64,000 nt of DNA, from assembly GCA_038496675.1 (NCBI GenBank), contig CM076648.1, positions 16,398,546 through 16,462,545 on the forward strand, written 5' to 3'. A model generated the notes under the pieces. The model ran no database searches and had not been told where the DNA came from. It saw nothing but the letters and a program-made list of their open reading frames with translations. Source of the DNA: Rachycentron canadum. Lineage: Eukaryota > Chordata > Actinopteri > Carangiformes > Rachycentridae. A program made the translations under genes and the position numbers. Positions within the stretch are counted from its first letter, which is position 1; each line of letters starts with the position of its first letter. Positions 48,913 through 61,817 of this stretch are shown here, in pieces.

Positions 48913-51497
48913 CTGTGTGGTTTAATAGAGGGACACAGCTTGTTTTTATCCTTACAGTTTACTCCAGCTCTGTGTTTACCTGTGTATCTTCTTGCTATAC
49001 AGCACAAGTTGAAGTCATCGCAGAAGGACAAGGTTCGGCAGTTCATGTCCTTCACTCAGGCCGGGGAGAGGACAGCCGTGTACTGCCTGACACAGAATGA
49101 CTGGAAACTAGAAGTCGCCACAGACAACTACTTCCAAAACCCAGACCTCTACTACAAAGAATCCATGAAAACCTCAGTGGATCGTAAGAAGCTGGAGCAG
49201 CTTTACAACAGATACAAAGGCAAGTTTCAAAACGTTTCAAAACTAGCATTAATATCAGCGACGGATTACTTTGTCATCTGTGTTAATATTGTGTATTGTT
49301 TTGCTCACTCTTCCTTGAAGACCCCCAGGATGAGAATAAGATAGGCATCGATGGGATCCAGCAATTCTGTGATGATTTGACCCTGGACCCAGCTAGCATG
49401 AGCATACTTGTGGTGGCGTGGAAGTTCAGGGCAGCCACACAGTGCGAGTTCAGCAGGAAGGAGTTCCTGGATGGCATGTCTGAGCTAGGGTGAGCAACAG
49501 TGACACTGAAAGAGATGTTACTGCATTTTTGTGGCAGCGGCTAGAAAACAGTGTTATTGACAGTGTTTATTATGGTGAGTAAATAAAACAGTAAGAAATT
49601 GTAAAAGCTTTGTGTATAGCTGTTGCTTGTTTCTATTAACATTAGATTTTGAAACTCAAATTACACCTTCTGTTAAATGAGTCATAGAAAAATGTAAAGT
49701 GTTGTTGGGTAATATTCTCGTGCAGTTCACTACAACTCACAATAACAACAATTTGGAAGTCTGATTTGTTGTCCTTACTGTCTACTCCAGCTGTGACAGT
49801 CCCGAAAAGCTCAAGGCAATCCTTCCCAGACTAGAGCAGGAGCTGAAAGACACAGGGAAGTTTAAAGACTTCTACCAGTTTACCTTCAATTTTGCCAAGA
49901 ACCCCGGCCAAAAAGGTTTAGGTGAGCCAGAATTTTGGCTTTTATAGAAAAATATGCTGCTGTTTTCAAAGGCTCACCTGTATTTTAATCAAAAATACCA
50001 CATCACATTCGAACCATAAAATTTATTTACTTTCTACCCTAGACCTAGAGATGGCTGTGGCATACTGGAATCTAGTTCTCACAGGTCGCTTCAAATTCTT
50101 GGATCTCTGGAACCGGTTCCTGATGGTAAATGAGGAAATATTTGTTCTTGTAATGAGGCTTTGTTTTTTCTTAATTTTTTTTAATGCCTGTGTGTGTTAG
50201 CATTATATATAAAGTTTATGAAGAGATCTCAACATTTTAACCGTGTTTTATCCACTTTGTTTACATATACAAAGGCTTGAAAACTTGAAACAAACTTCCA
50301 GTTTCATGCTGTGCTGTGATACATAAACCTCATCCCGAAAAATGACCACAGAGTTTAAGCAACACAACTCCACCAGTGTCAACAATTAAGTTATATTAAC
50401 TTTCATATAGGTAGTATGTTTTATAATGTTCCCCCTTTCCTGTTATTGTGCTTCATTCAGGAGCATCACAAGCGGTCAATTCCCAAGGACACATGGAACC
50501 TCCTCTTGGACTTTGGCAACATGATTGCAGATGACATGTCCAACTACGACGAGGAAGGTGAGCTTATGAAGGACTCTGGCAAAAAGACAATCTATCTTGA
50601 AAGCACATCAGTGGTCACATTTAAATTCGATCTGACAATTAAATTCAGAATAACCCTAATTATATCATATAAAGGCAAATGTTATGTTCATACCCGACAC
50701 TGATTGATTCAGTCAGAGTGACTTGCATGAATGTGATCTCTAATATGTTAAACTGATATTACCTTCACCTGTTCCACCAGCTTGGTTTAACTTACACATA
50801 GCCAAGTGCATCATTTTCACTGGAGATAAGGGGGATATCAACAGACAAGCCACTCTCTAATCAGGCCTGGAAAAAGTCCCACAGCCCATCTTCTTTTTTT
50901 GTGTTGACAAAAAAATTAGAGCTCTTTTTTATTTGCACATAATTCAACTAGATGGAGCTGCTGGAAATGATCATCAGTCAAAGATAATAGTTTCTTTACT
51001 TAAAAGATTCATCGTAAACACTGGAAATGGTAGTTTGGAGGTTTTGTATTCATCATAATATAAAAAAACTACACTGCCTCTATCAAGGACATTCTAGGTG
51101 AATATTTACTTGGTATTTTTGTGTTATGACATTCTGGAAAACAAGTTAATCATAATATATAATTTACTAGATGAGATAATCTGTACAAACTAGCACATTT
51201 TCATTCTTTTAAAAGTTGTTTTCTCGTGGTATAGTCTGAAGAAGCACAGTAGAATAGAGTCGCCCTCAGGGCAGTAGGGCTTATTGGTGAATGATCTGGC
51301 ATGTGAATACTGCTTTGATGAATTAAGTAATTGTGTTCAATGATATCTACGTGTAACTAATATCCTGTTTTTGTTTTTTGTTTGTTTGTTTGTTTTTTTT
51401 TCCCTCTCTCTCCTCAGGTGCATGGCCTGTCCTCATAGATGACTTTGTGGAGTTTGCCCGGCCGATTGTGATGGGGAGTAAACGCAATATGACATAG
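47809..51497 (+). CDS. dcun1d2: DCN1-like protein 2 (defective in cullin neddylation)
   Basis: Co-E3 that brings NEDD8-charged UBE2M to cullin-RBX1 and so activates cullin-RING ligases. Exons: 47809-47811 (ATG only), 49003-49219, 49321-49489, 49791-49921, 50043-50125, 50461-50557, 51418-51497; total 259 aa, the human length. The N-terminal UBA-like part starts M|HKLKSSQKDKVRQFM. The PONY domain includes DENKIGIDGIQQFCDDLTLD, AATQCEFSRKEFLDGM, FAKNPGQKGLDLEMAVAYW, HKRSIPKDTWNLLLDFGNMI and AWPVLIDDFVEFARP, the last being the cullin-binding end. The tail GSKRNMT is nearer DCUN1D2 than DCUN1D1. A start codon alone in exon 1 is also the arrangement I recall for DCUN1D1/2. Intron 2 uses a GC donor (AAAG|GCAAGT). 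The neighbours tmco3 and adprhl1 match human 13q34, which supports paralogue 2. Confidence 0.93.
48289..48330. repeat. Perfect 19-bp inverted repeat with 4-base loop
   Basis: Arm 48289-48307 (ctttatattagtgcaagtg) is exactly complementary to 48312-48330 across a TTTT loop, in dcun1d2 intron 1. The stem is too short for a typical animal microRNA precursor. Confidence 0.9.
48861..48906. repeat. (GT)n microsatellite upstream of dcun1d2 exon 2
   Basis: About 23 GT units, ending roughly 96 bases before the exon 2 acceptor. Confidence 0.95.
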
Positions 51498-53960
51498 TGT
51501 TCGTCCCAGCTTCGTGCAAGGGATGGAGTTTGTGTTTCTTCCAATTTTCTTTCTTTTTCTTTTTTTTTCCTTGAATGAGATTTTTTTTATACAAATGAGC
51601 CAAAAAGAGACTACTTCTCAATAAGCCTGTCTGCAGCTTGTTGTTAAGATTCTTCTTCCAACTGCATAAGATGCCTTGGTCGGGCAGTGACCTGGAAAAC
51701 CAGTGGAAAGTCGAAAGAAGGAAGGAAATCAACAGGAGAGAGATGTTTTGTTTTTTTTTTGCTGGCAAGGACAGACTTTGTAATTGCAATATGAAAAAAA
51801 TGGGTACCCTAAAACTCATGGGCTAATCACCAGTGGGTGTGGCTTCAAACTGCTGCTGTGGACATGGCTCACTAACCTGCACCCTTGGCACAATGAGGGG
51901 TGACAGTAAGAGCGAGCTTTCAGCACATGCAGAGGATTAAGTTATAGATGCAGTAGAAGGTGGCCTCTTTGTCTATTGTGAATGGAGCCATGTGCTGAAA
52001 TCTGCATGTTTTTTTCAGCTAGTTTGAAGCAGAGGAGGAAAAAAGTAATCTACATTATTTTCACTTTGATTGTGAATGTGTAGCTCTCTAACAATCACTG
52101 AGAGTGAAGAATAAGCGTGCTTGCTTGTTATTGTATGTTTGTTTGAGTGTGTGTGAGTGTGTTTTGGGGGGGTGTTAAAACATATTGCCTCTTTTACAAG
52201 ACAATGCTAAATATTTTCATTTGGTTTTATTAATATAAGAAGCTACCATGAACAAAACATTCAGATCCACATTTTGTATTCAGACAGGGTTGGACAGAGC
52301 AGCATGCTTTGAGCTCAGCACCAGCAGAATTGCTCCTGTTACAGTTGTAAAATACTGTATGCATAGAAATAAGTATAGATTCAGTTTTAGAGGAAACAAA
52401 AATGTATATCTGAAAAAACAGCTGATGACATTTATAATCATGATTATAACATAAGAAGCATTTACAGTAGGGTCCTCATTTTTGAAATGCTGTTATATTA
52501 CATTTGTTAGTTTGAGTTTCCTTAGCTTTGCAGTGTGTAAACTGCTGTACACAAAGAGAAACTGACTGGCACGTTGACTGTTTTTTTTTATTATCCAGGT
52601 GATGATGATTTGCCAACTCCACAAACCGCACTGATTTACACTTTTACTGTTGTTTTATTTTTATTTTTTGTATCTGGCAGCACCGTATACAGCTCCAGAG
52701 CTACAGGAGACAGCTACACGACAGTAGATTTCTTGCACACCAGACTTTTCAAAATGAACATCTACATCCCAGCTAAGAGTATTTTAACTGTCTGTTTACA
52801 CTGCTTGAGGCCTTTAGTCTTTTCATGTGTTAGCAATTGTTGGGCAATGGTTACTACAGAACTACGCGAGTTTGTGCTGCCATCTATGGGTGACTGTGAA
52901 GTATAGTATTTCTCAATGTACTATAGTCCAATGCTAAATCATTGGTGGATGTGGTCACAAGTATATGAGAACACCTGACCAAATCCAGCTGTAATGATAG
53001 ATGTGATCAGGAGACTAGGGCCTTTTAACCCATGCAGGTCAGTGCAGCAATGATTTTCCACCGTATGAGATTTACTGTTGCTTGTAATGTGCAACTATAA
53101 ACACTAATCAACTCTGTATGCTAAATGCATCCCCCTTTTTGTGGCTAAAGAGTGTGACAGAAGGTAGAGCTCAGGTACCAGGTGACCTCTTATACTTGCA
53201 TCAGTGTTAGCCCTGCTCTCTGTTCTAAACAGCGACAAGCTACACTGATCTTGTTCTGCCAATTGTTGTTGTCACCGTGAAATAACGATGGATTATTTCC
53301 CTCGGTGTTATTATTATTTTATTAGTTTTTATTAGGTTGACAAACTTAAAGTTCTCATATTTATGTAAGCATAAGTAAGTGTTATCTTGCGGTGGTGTAC
53401 ATGAATGTGGATTTACAGAAATTGAGGCAAATCAGGATAGAAGTTCATCGCAGTTTCTGTCCCAGGTTGATAGGTGGCAAAGAAATCAGCTTCATGATGC
53501 CTGTAAAACAGTGTAGGAGCTGGTAAATGCATCATGCTGTTTATCTGTGTAGCTAAACAAGGTAGATATATGTTGGTTTAATGATGTATATGAACTCTCA
53601 GCACTGTCAGAAGTTGTGTGCAACCCTATGGTGAAGAAAGCGAAGTTGCTGCGAATGCTCTTCCCAGTCGATCCTTGTTTGACTTCATGATCTGATGGTG
53701 TCTGTGGTTCAGGAGCAAGAAAATGTGACATTCAGTATTCAGTACGCTAATATGGTACATATGAGACATTTTTATTTGTCAAATGTGTGGTCAACTGTTT
53801 AGTCACGCAGATCATTCTTATCAAAACAGTATTATTTTTGCCACCAAGAAAACAGGTATTTATGGAATATTATGTTTTATCACAGAAGCGTACCATAACA
53901 TTGTTTTCTTTAAAAAAAAAAAAAAGTTGTTAATAAAGCATGTTGTTTTTAACGGTCTTG
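51498..53960 (+). other. dcun1d2: Probable dcun1d2 3' UTR
   Basis: No further coding sequence is recognised. AATAAA at 53932-53937, followed by GT-rich sequence, is a plausible distal polyadenylation site, giving a 3' UTR of about 2.4 kb. Open frames in this stretch (for example 52574-52906) lack family similarity. Confidence 0.45.
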
Positions 53961-55553
<1,593 letters not shown>

Positions 55554-58335
55554 ATGGAGAAATTCAAGGCAGCCATGGTTCTGGGTGCTGTTGGTGATGC
55601 CTTGGGCTACAGAAAGGGCCGGTGGGAAGGCTGCACATCAGGCAAGAAAATCCAGGAGGAGCTTGCCTCTCTGGGGGGACTCGGAGCCCTAAAACTGGAC
55701 CCGGATAACTGGCCCCTGAGTGATGCGGCGTTGATGCACATGACCACCGTAGAAGCACTTATAACAGGTAGATGTGGGGTAATGAAACGTGATTGTCTAA
55801 AGACAGAGAGCAGAAATAACTAATAAACTAATTTCCTACTACTTTTCCTACTTCCTACTAATTTTAAGATGTTTGTATTTTTTATATTCTTATTGTGTAT
55901 ATATATCTTGCCTCTACTCTGGTTCTACATATAACTACACACAAACAAAAAGCTATCTGTTCTGTAATTTATAACCACGACCTAATACACCCCTAAAATA
56001 TAGATATAGTTTTTAATTCATTTAACTGAATTCCCTCATATGCCATCTGATGCCATGATGAGTGGCCAAGAATTGCCAGGACAGAAGAGTCTAAAATAGA
56101 CTACTTTGGAAAAGCTGATCCTCAGCTCTCCTTTACTGAACAAAGGCAGGTCAGACTCCCCCATAATCTGCCAGTATCATGTTTGGACGCAGATTTGGCT
56201 AAAAGCCAATGACAGGGGTCCCGAGAAATGCTGATGACATCTTTTGAGATTAGGATGCCCTATTTAGCCACACTGCAGCGTGCCTGCAGACATACGCACC
56301 AGCCAGGCAAAAACATATGCAGTGGAATTAATGTTGTTAATGTAAACACTGACCTGGCTCTGTCAATCTCCTTTACCAGCACACAGAGTTACAGCATGTT
56401 GAAACGTTGACAACTAAGCATTTCTAACGGTTCAATAATTAGTCTATGAGGGGGCTTATTCAGTGTATTAATGCGTTGTCATCTGAGGAAGAAAATTAAA
56501 CCACAAACACAACTTTTCTCTTATACTCTCCTCATTGACGATTTCAGGTCTCTCCTGCCTCACACTCTTTGTAATTGAAGCTGAATCATAGTCCAGTCAA
56601 GATGGTAAAAGTCCCTGTCGTTTATCAAGGCCCTAGACCACTAACTTGGGTGATGCTTCGTTGTCAACACGGGCTCTATCGCTCTCTCTCACACACACTA
56701 ACAGACACACACATACAGTTCACACAATAACAAATTCCAGCAGGGTGGCTGTGGGCTCTGCTTGTGGATACCAGTTGACCTCATGGTGTGTAGAAGTGAC
56801 TCCACTCGCTCCGCAAGCATGCTGGCCCTAATCTGTGGTGTGGCAGGCTGAGGCTAAACTTAGCCACAGCACCACTCATCTCGTCTTGCATGCCAGTCAT
56901 GAATGTCTCTTTGTGTGTGTGTGTGTGTACATATATATATATATGTATATATATATATATGTGTGTGTGTATGTCCAGATTACTGGTGTCTGGAGGACCT
57001 ATACCGAGAGCTTGTGCGTCTCTATGTTGAAGCCATGGTGTCTCTCCAGGGCAGAGCCCCTGATCCTGCCACAGTGGAAGGGTGTGTCCACCTCAAACCT
57101 CACAACTTCCTGCTCGCCTGGCACACACCCTTCAATGAAAAAGGTTATTGGAGACTTTACTAGATATTTTTTAGTTTGTAAATTCAACATAGAGTAACTG
57201 CAGTCTATGGAAATGTGTGTCTGATTGCATGCACGTGTCATTGTCCAGGGTCAGGGTTTGGTGCAGCTGCCAAGGCCATGTGTGTGGGTATGAGATACTG
57301 GCAGCCTGAGAGACTAGACAACCTGGTGGAGGTCAGCATTGAAATCGGCAGAATGACACACAACCACCCCACAGGTGCCTCTCTAAACTATTCTCACAAA
57401 TCTAGCAACTACAGGCTGATTACTGTGCAGCTGAAAAATTATAAGGCGGTGGTGTCACTCTTCACTTCAGGCTTCCTCGGCTCCCTGACAACGGCACTGT
57501 TTGCGTCTTATGCGATCCAGGGGAAACCTCTTGTGACTTGGGGCCGTGAGCTCATAAAGGTCATCCCTCGTGCTGAGGAGTACTGCAAGAAGACCATACG
57601 ACACATGGCAGGTTAGACTGTTTCTGTCTGTCTGTGCCTGAGATCAGCTGATGCAAGTAATATATGTATGTATGTGATTGTGCATTCCTTTGCAGAGTAT
57701 CAGGAAAACTGGTTCTATTTTGAAGCCAAGTGGCAGTTTTACCTTGAGGAGAGAGAGATAGACAAGGAAGGGCAGAACAAACCTTTGTTCGCTGATCGCT
57801 ATGATGCTGAGGAAACGGACAAGGTAAGTCCTGCTTCCCTGGCTCTCAAAACAAAAAACATGCATGGGTAAGCTCACCTTCAGATTTTTATTTAAACAGT
57901 GCACCTCTCTTCTATCTATTTCCTTGTCCATACAGATGTATAAACGCTGGAGTTCAGAGGGTCGTGCAGGCCGCAGAGGTCACGATTCCCCTATGATAGC
58001 ATATGACGCCCTTCTGGCTGCAGGGAGGGATTGGACTGAACTGTGTAAACGAGCCATGTTCCATGGAGGTGAGATCTACAGCTTTCTGTACCTGCAAGAC
58101 ATTTAAACCAAAATTGAACACATGCCATTCTCACTGTGACATCTGTGAAAACTCTGTCGTTTCAGGTGAGAGTGAAGCCACAGGCCTGATCGCAGGTTGT
58201 CTGTATGGCCTCATGCACGGCCTAAGCCAGGTATCCCCGGGCCTATACCAGGATTTGGACAAAAGAGAGCGACTGGAAGAGCTTGGAGAGGCGCTTTACA
58301 AAGCAGCATCTGCAGAGAAATGCATTGACAAGTAA
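55554..58335 (+). CDS. adprhl1: ADP-ribosylhydrolase-like 1 (ARH2 pseudoenzyme), short isoform
   Basis: Heart-enriched relative of the ARH1/ARH3 hydrolases, needed for chamber outgrowth in vertebrate embryos according to published work I recall. Exons: 55554-55767, 56979-57143, 57249-57374, 57471-57611, 57696-57823, 57936-58068, 58166-58335; total 358 aa (human 354). Signature blocks: MEKFKAAMVLGAVGDALGY, AWHTPFNEKGSGFGAA, EIGRMTHNHPTGFLGSL, FYFEAKWQFYLEE, RWSSEGRAGRRGHDSPMIAY, HGGESEATGLIAG. Metal-binding positions are altered: ARH1 has SDDT where this protein has SDAA, and GDSDST where it has GESEAT. This fits a catalytically dead protein. Exon 7 can end at stop 58333-58335 or splice out two bases into the Lys codon (58331), see the downstream exon. 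AATAAA at 58835 would serve this short form. Confidence 0.94.
56913..56972. repeat. (GT)n-(AT)n-(GT)n compound microsatellite at the adprhl1 exon 2 acceptor
   Basis: Alternating GT and AT runs end only about six bases before the exon 2 boundary at 56979, replacing a normal polypyrimidine tract. Confidence 0.9.
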
Positions 58336-58628
58336 TCCTGATCTTCACTGGCCTGAACCCTACTGGCTATCAGCGGAACTGCACATGACTCTATAACTGC
58401 TTCACTGTCCCACACTACCCTCTAGTCCTCCTTGGCAGTGTCTCAATAGTCTAAGTGGCTTCCTGTTCTATTGTCACTCATCTCGCCTTCTCCACTATCC
58501 ACAGATCTGACATGAATGCTTTCTGCTAGATCATCTTTCTGTATCAATCAGTTTATAACACAGTTTGACTTTAAGGCTAATGCTCCAACGACTTGTTGCT
58601 CTTAAATGTAAATGACAGAACTGTGAGG

Positions 58629-58702
58629 AAAAGGCAAGGCAAGGCAATTTTATTTGTATAGCCCATTTCTACAGTTTGTCTCAAAGGGCTTTACATAGCA
58701 TT
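58629..58702 (-). repeat. L2-type retroelement 3' tail, reverse orientation
   Basis: 'aaggcaaggcaaggcaattt' then 'tatttgtatagcccatttct' and 'caaagggctttacata' is the reverse complement of the tail seen near 2.9 and 24.35 kb. It lies in the 3' UTR of the short adprhl1 form. Confidence 0.65.
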
Positions 58703-58834
58703 ATAACAACATCCTCTGCCCTTAGCCCCTTACATCGACTGAGGAAAACATTTTTTTTGACTGTAAGATATTTAGTTAACCAAGAGGATGATTTCCTCCT
58801 GACCTTTTTCTTCTAAAAGCTAACCTGTATTAAC

Positions 58835-58840
58835 AATAAA
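58835..58840 (+). other. adprhl1: adprhl1 short-isoform polyadenylation signal (AATAAA)
   Basis: AATAAA 500 bases after the short-form stop, followed by T/G-rich sequence, and inside the intron used by the predicted long form. Confidence 0.55.
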
Positions 58841-59671
58841 GCTCAAAGTTATATTGTATTGCGGCATAATTCATTAAAATTGGCATTAAATTTTGTGCAG
58901 TCGTCGTCTACTTTGGGTTTTGACAAAACCTAATTGATTTTAAAATCTCAACATGAACAGGAGGCTTAGTGTTTCCCTCTATTATCTAAAAATATTAACT
59001 AAATCTAAGGTGTCTGATAAATGAATAGTGTTAGATCTAGATACAACCTATCTTTAGCTTATCAGTGTGTGAGATTAGGTTGACATTATGAAATTATTTT
59101 AATGTTGTCTATTTATTACAATTTATACTGTAATGGTCTTGTCAGGTACAGTGTACCATATTGTGAAAGCACCATTACATGGTGAATATTAGTTAATATG
59201 ACTGATTATTTGATATGAATTAAAATGGACTCATATCGTGCATGAAGTGCCTGTCTCTATATCTTAACTGCATAAATTATTTTGACGGATAGCTTCTTAA
59301 TCTTCTACCAGATCTCCTCTTCTTGTTTCCCAACTATCTTCTAAAATCCCTTGAACTAACCACCTATAACAAGTTCACACACTGCTACGACACCTACCAA
59401 GCCTCCTTTGCTGTTGGGGTGGTATGACAACTGGTATATCCAGTTCAAGTAGAAGTACTGTTTATTGACTCAAATGTCTAATGAAGACTAATAGGCAAAT
59501 GTTCAAAACTGCTTTTCTAAGTAACAGTGCCATATGGCCATTGTGAAAGGCCATATTCACTGTGCTCCAAAAACTAATCCTTGTCCAGTTCGATTATGAT
59601 GGTGCGATCAGTTTCATAAAAAGAAACGTGGCTTCAGGGATTAAGTTTTGCATTTCCTCTATTCTCCATAG

Positions 59672-61817
59672 ACCAGATTCTTGGAACACCAGTATCAGCC
59701 CTGATCCCAGTATGTTGAGGAAGTTGGTTAGAGATCGAAACTGCCATCCAGTGCTCCGAGGGATTCTTGAGAGTCTCCTGCATTACTTAACACAGCATCT
59801 GCCCAAGTGGTCCACCAGGAAAAGAAACCTGGAGCAGCCGGGGTCTGGTATTGTCGCAGAAAGAAACACAAGAATTGAAGATTATCCTGATCAGAGAAAT
59901 GAGACTTTAATCAAGCAGACTCAACTTCAGAGAATTTGCACTAAGGTTCAGCTCCCTGAGGAGCATCAAACAGCGCAGGGGAATACTGCTGAGACTAGTC
60001 CCAAGATTGTTGAAAACTGCTGGTTGAAGCCACAAAAAGACAGATTGTCAAGGAAGAATGGAGAAGATCCAAGAGCAGGAGACTTAATACCCCGGCGCCT
60101 TACCACATTTCAGCTCCTCCAATCTAAGTTTTTAAGGTCAACACCCAAACCTCCCATCACCCACCAAAGGGAGGTGGGAACTCTGTCCTGTGGCAGAGGA
60201 GTGGCAGGTAAGGTCAACCACAGGCAAGACAGCAAGCATGACATGCACAAGAAGGAGAGAGCTAAAAGAGAACAAGGACTGAAGAGAGGAGGAAATGTGA
60301 AGAATATGGTGGCCAAGTTTGCCATGTCAGAGCAGAAAGAAATGGGAATGAACATGGTAACGAAACAGACAATCAACCCAAAACTTATTGGGAAGGGATT
60401 CCTCTTGACTTCCTTAATGGAGAGGTTTGAGACCATGGCTACTGTATGCAAAGAAAGTGATTTGAAATATTCACATAAAAGTACTTCTGGAGGGGTTAAG
60501 GTGACAAGTAGTACAAAAGAGAAAGTAGCTTGTCATGAAAAATGGCAACAACAGATGGTAGATCAAACAGTCCCCAAACAAAACCAACACAAGCTAATGA
60601 AAAGTAAATCTGTTGGAGAGCAGATAAAAAGAAATCAAATTACAAATAAGCAAGAACAAAGACCTGAACAGACAGCAGATGTTTTAACAAACTCAAACCT
60701 GAAGGAAAAAAATAATTTAAAAGCACAGCAAATGGTACAAATGGGGCACCAGCCTTCAGATCAAAAGACTGACCGTCATTGTTCATTAAAACATATAGAT
60801 GATAATAAGTTTAAGGGTTGCAGGTTAGGGGACTATGGTAAAATTCAAACCACAGTAGGTAAAACTCAGCGTATCACAGACAGTCTAAAATATGGATGTC
60901 CAGAGCTGCTCTGTTTAACTTCTGTCACAGAGTGGTCACCACCAGAACCATACAGGCTTTTTCCTCTGGTGGAGGCTCCATTGAACTGGCATCTAGCAAC
61001 CATCATGACCTACTCCACTGTGTGGGCCACATGTGTAGATTCCTCTCCTAAACAATATTTGCGAGAAACCAAACCTGACACTTCAAAAAAGATATCAAAT
61101 GGGAAGGGAGACTGTTCTTATGGAGCGTTAATTGAGTCATCTCTAGATGAACCCTCCACTACAGTATCTCGAAGCACTGTAAAACCCCAAATGGAAGGAT
61201 TTTCAACAAACAAAGGCCATGACCCCATAGAGAACCAAGCAGTGGAAGACTCAACAGTGACTATTCAAAGAAGGTTGCCCAAGTATGTCATTCCACGTGT
61301 CTACAGGCTTGATTGTCAACAAGGTCCTCATCAGACTGACCCCTATCAACCAGCATCAGACCAAGAAACAATAACTCCTCTGGCTGCAGTTCAACCAATG
61401 CAATTTGATAATTCTATGACGGCTTTGAACACTGCGTCAATGAAAATGGAAATGTTTCAAGACGATGATACGTGTTCTCCTAATGACCTCAAGCCTCACA
61501 TAACAACAAAAAAGAAACCGACGCAGGCTAAACCACAAGGAAATGACATTGAGACCAGAGAGAAAAAAGAAGATGCAACACGAATGGACATAAAAAATGC
61601 TAATACGAAGCAAAGTTTTAGACTTTTTGAAGACACTGCCAATAAGGCTGCATTTGAGGACAGAGGAACCTTTGCTGTAACATTACCTGAGATTAAACCT
61701 GAGAGAGACAAGCCAAAACAGAAGCCAAAGTATACAACAATCAACTATGGGGATCCTTCAGTCAAACAAACATACAAACCCAAAATCATACGTTTTACAG
61801 ATACCTTCACTTTTTAG
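59672..61817 (+). CDS. adprhl1: Predicted alternative terminal exon of adprhl1 (long isoform tail)
   Basis: A 2.1 kb frame without stops encodes 714 residues after the acceptor 'tttcctctattctccatag|A'. The upstream donor ACAA|GTAATC overlaps the short-form stop (intron 58332-59671). The junction codon is AA|A = Lys, and phase 2 is kept. The whole long protein would be 1072 aa. The tail is rich in Lys, Gln, Thr, Ser and Pro and likely disordered. Islands that look constrained are EWSPPEPYRLFPL and APLNWHLATIMTYSTVW (60.9-61.03 kb), LPKYVIPRVYRLDCQQ (about 61.28 kb) and the C-terminus PKIIRFTDTFTF. I recognise no domain. I recall long ADPRHL1 isoforms in other vertebrates but cannot confirm similarity here. 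AATAAA at 62379 would end it. An alternative acceptor at 59587 (phase 0) also keeps the frame open. Confidence 0.7.

Noticed and set aside
52574..52906. 110-codon open frame downstream of dcun1d2
   Set aside because: It lies in the probable 3' UTR, begins without a convincing start context, and has no recognisable motif.
59562..59671. Independent gene starting near 59562
   Set aside because: There is no ATG near the beginning of the frame and no promoter sign. The strong acceptor at 59671 with exact phase to adprhl1 explains the frame better as a terminal exon.
60110..60451. 113-codon frame antisense to the long adprhl1 exon
   Set aside because: A mirror of the Lys/Gln-rich sense codons, which give Leu/Phe/Cys on the opposite strand. 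No splice or promoter evidence.
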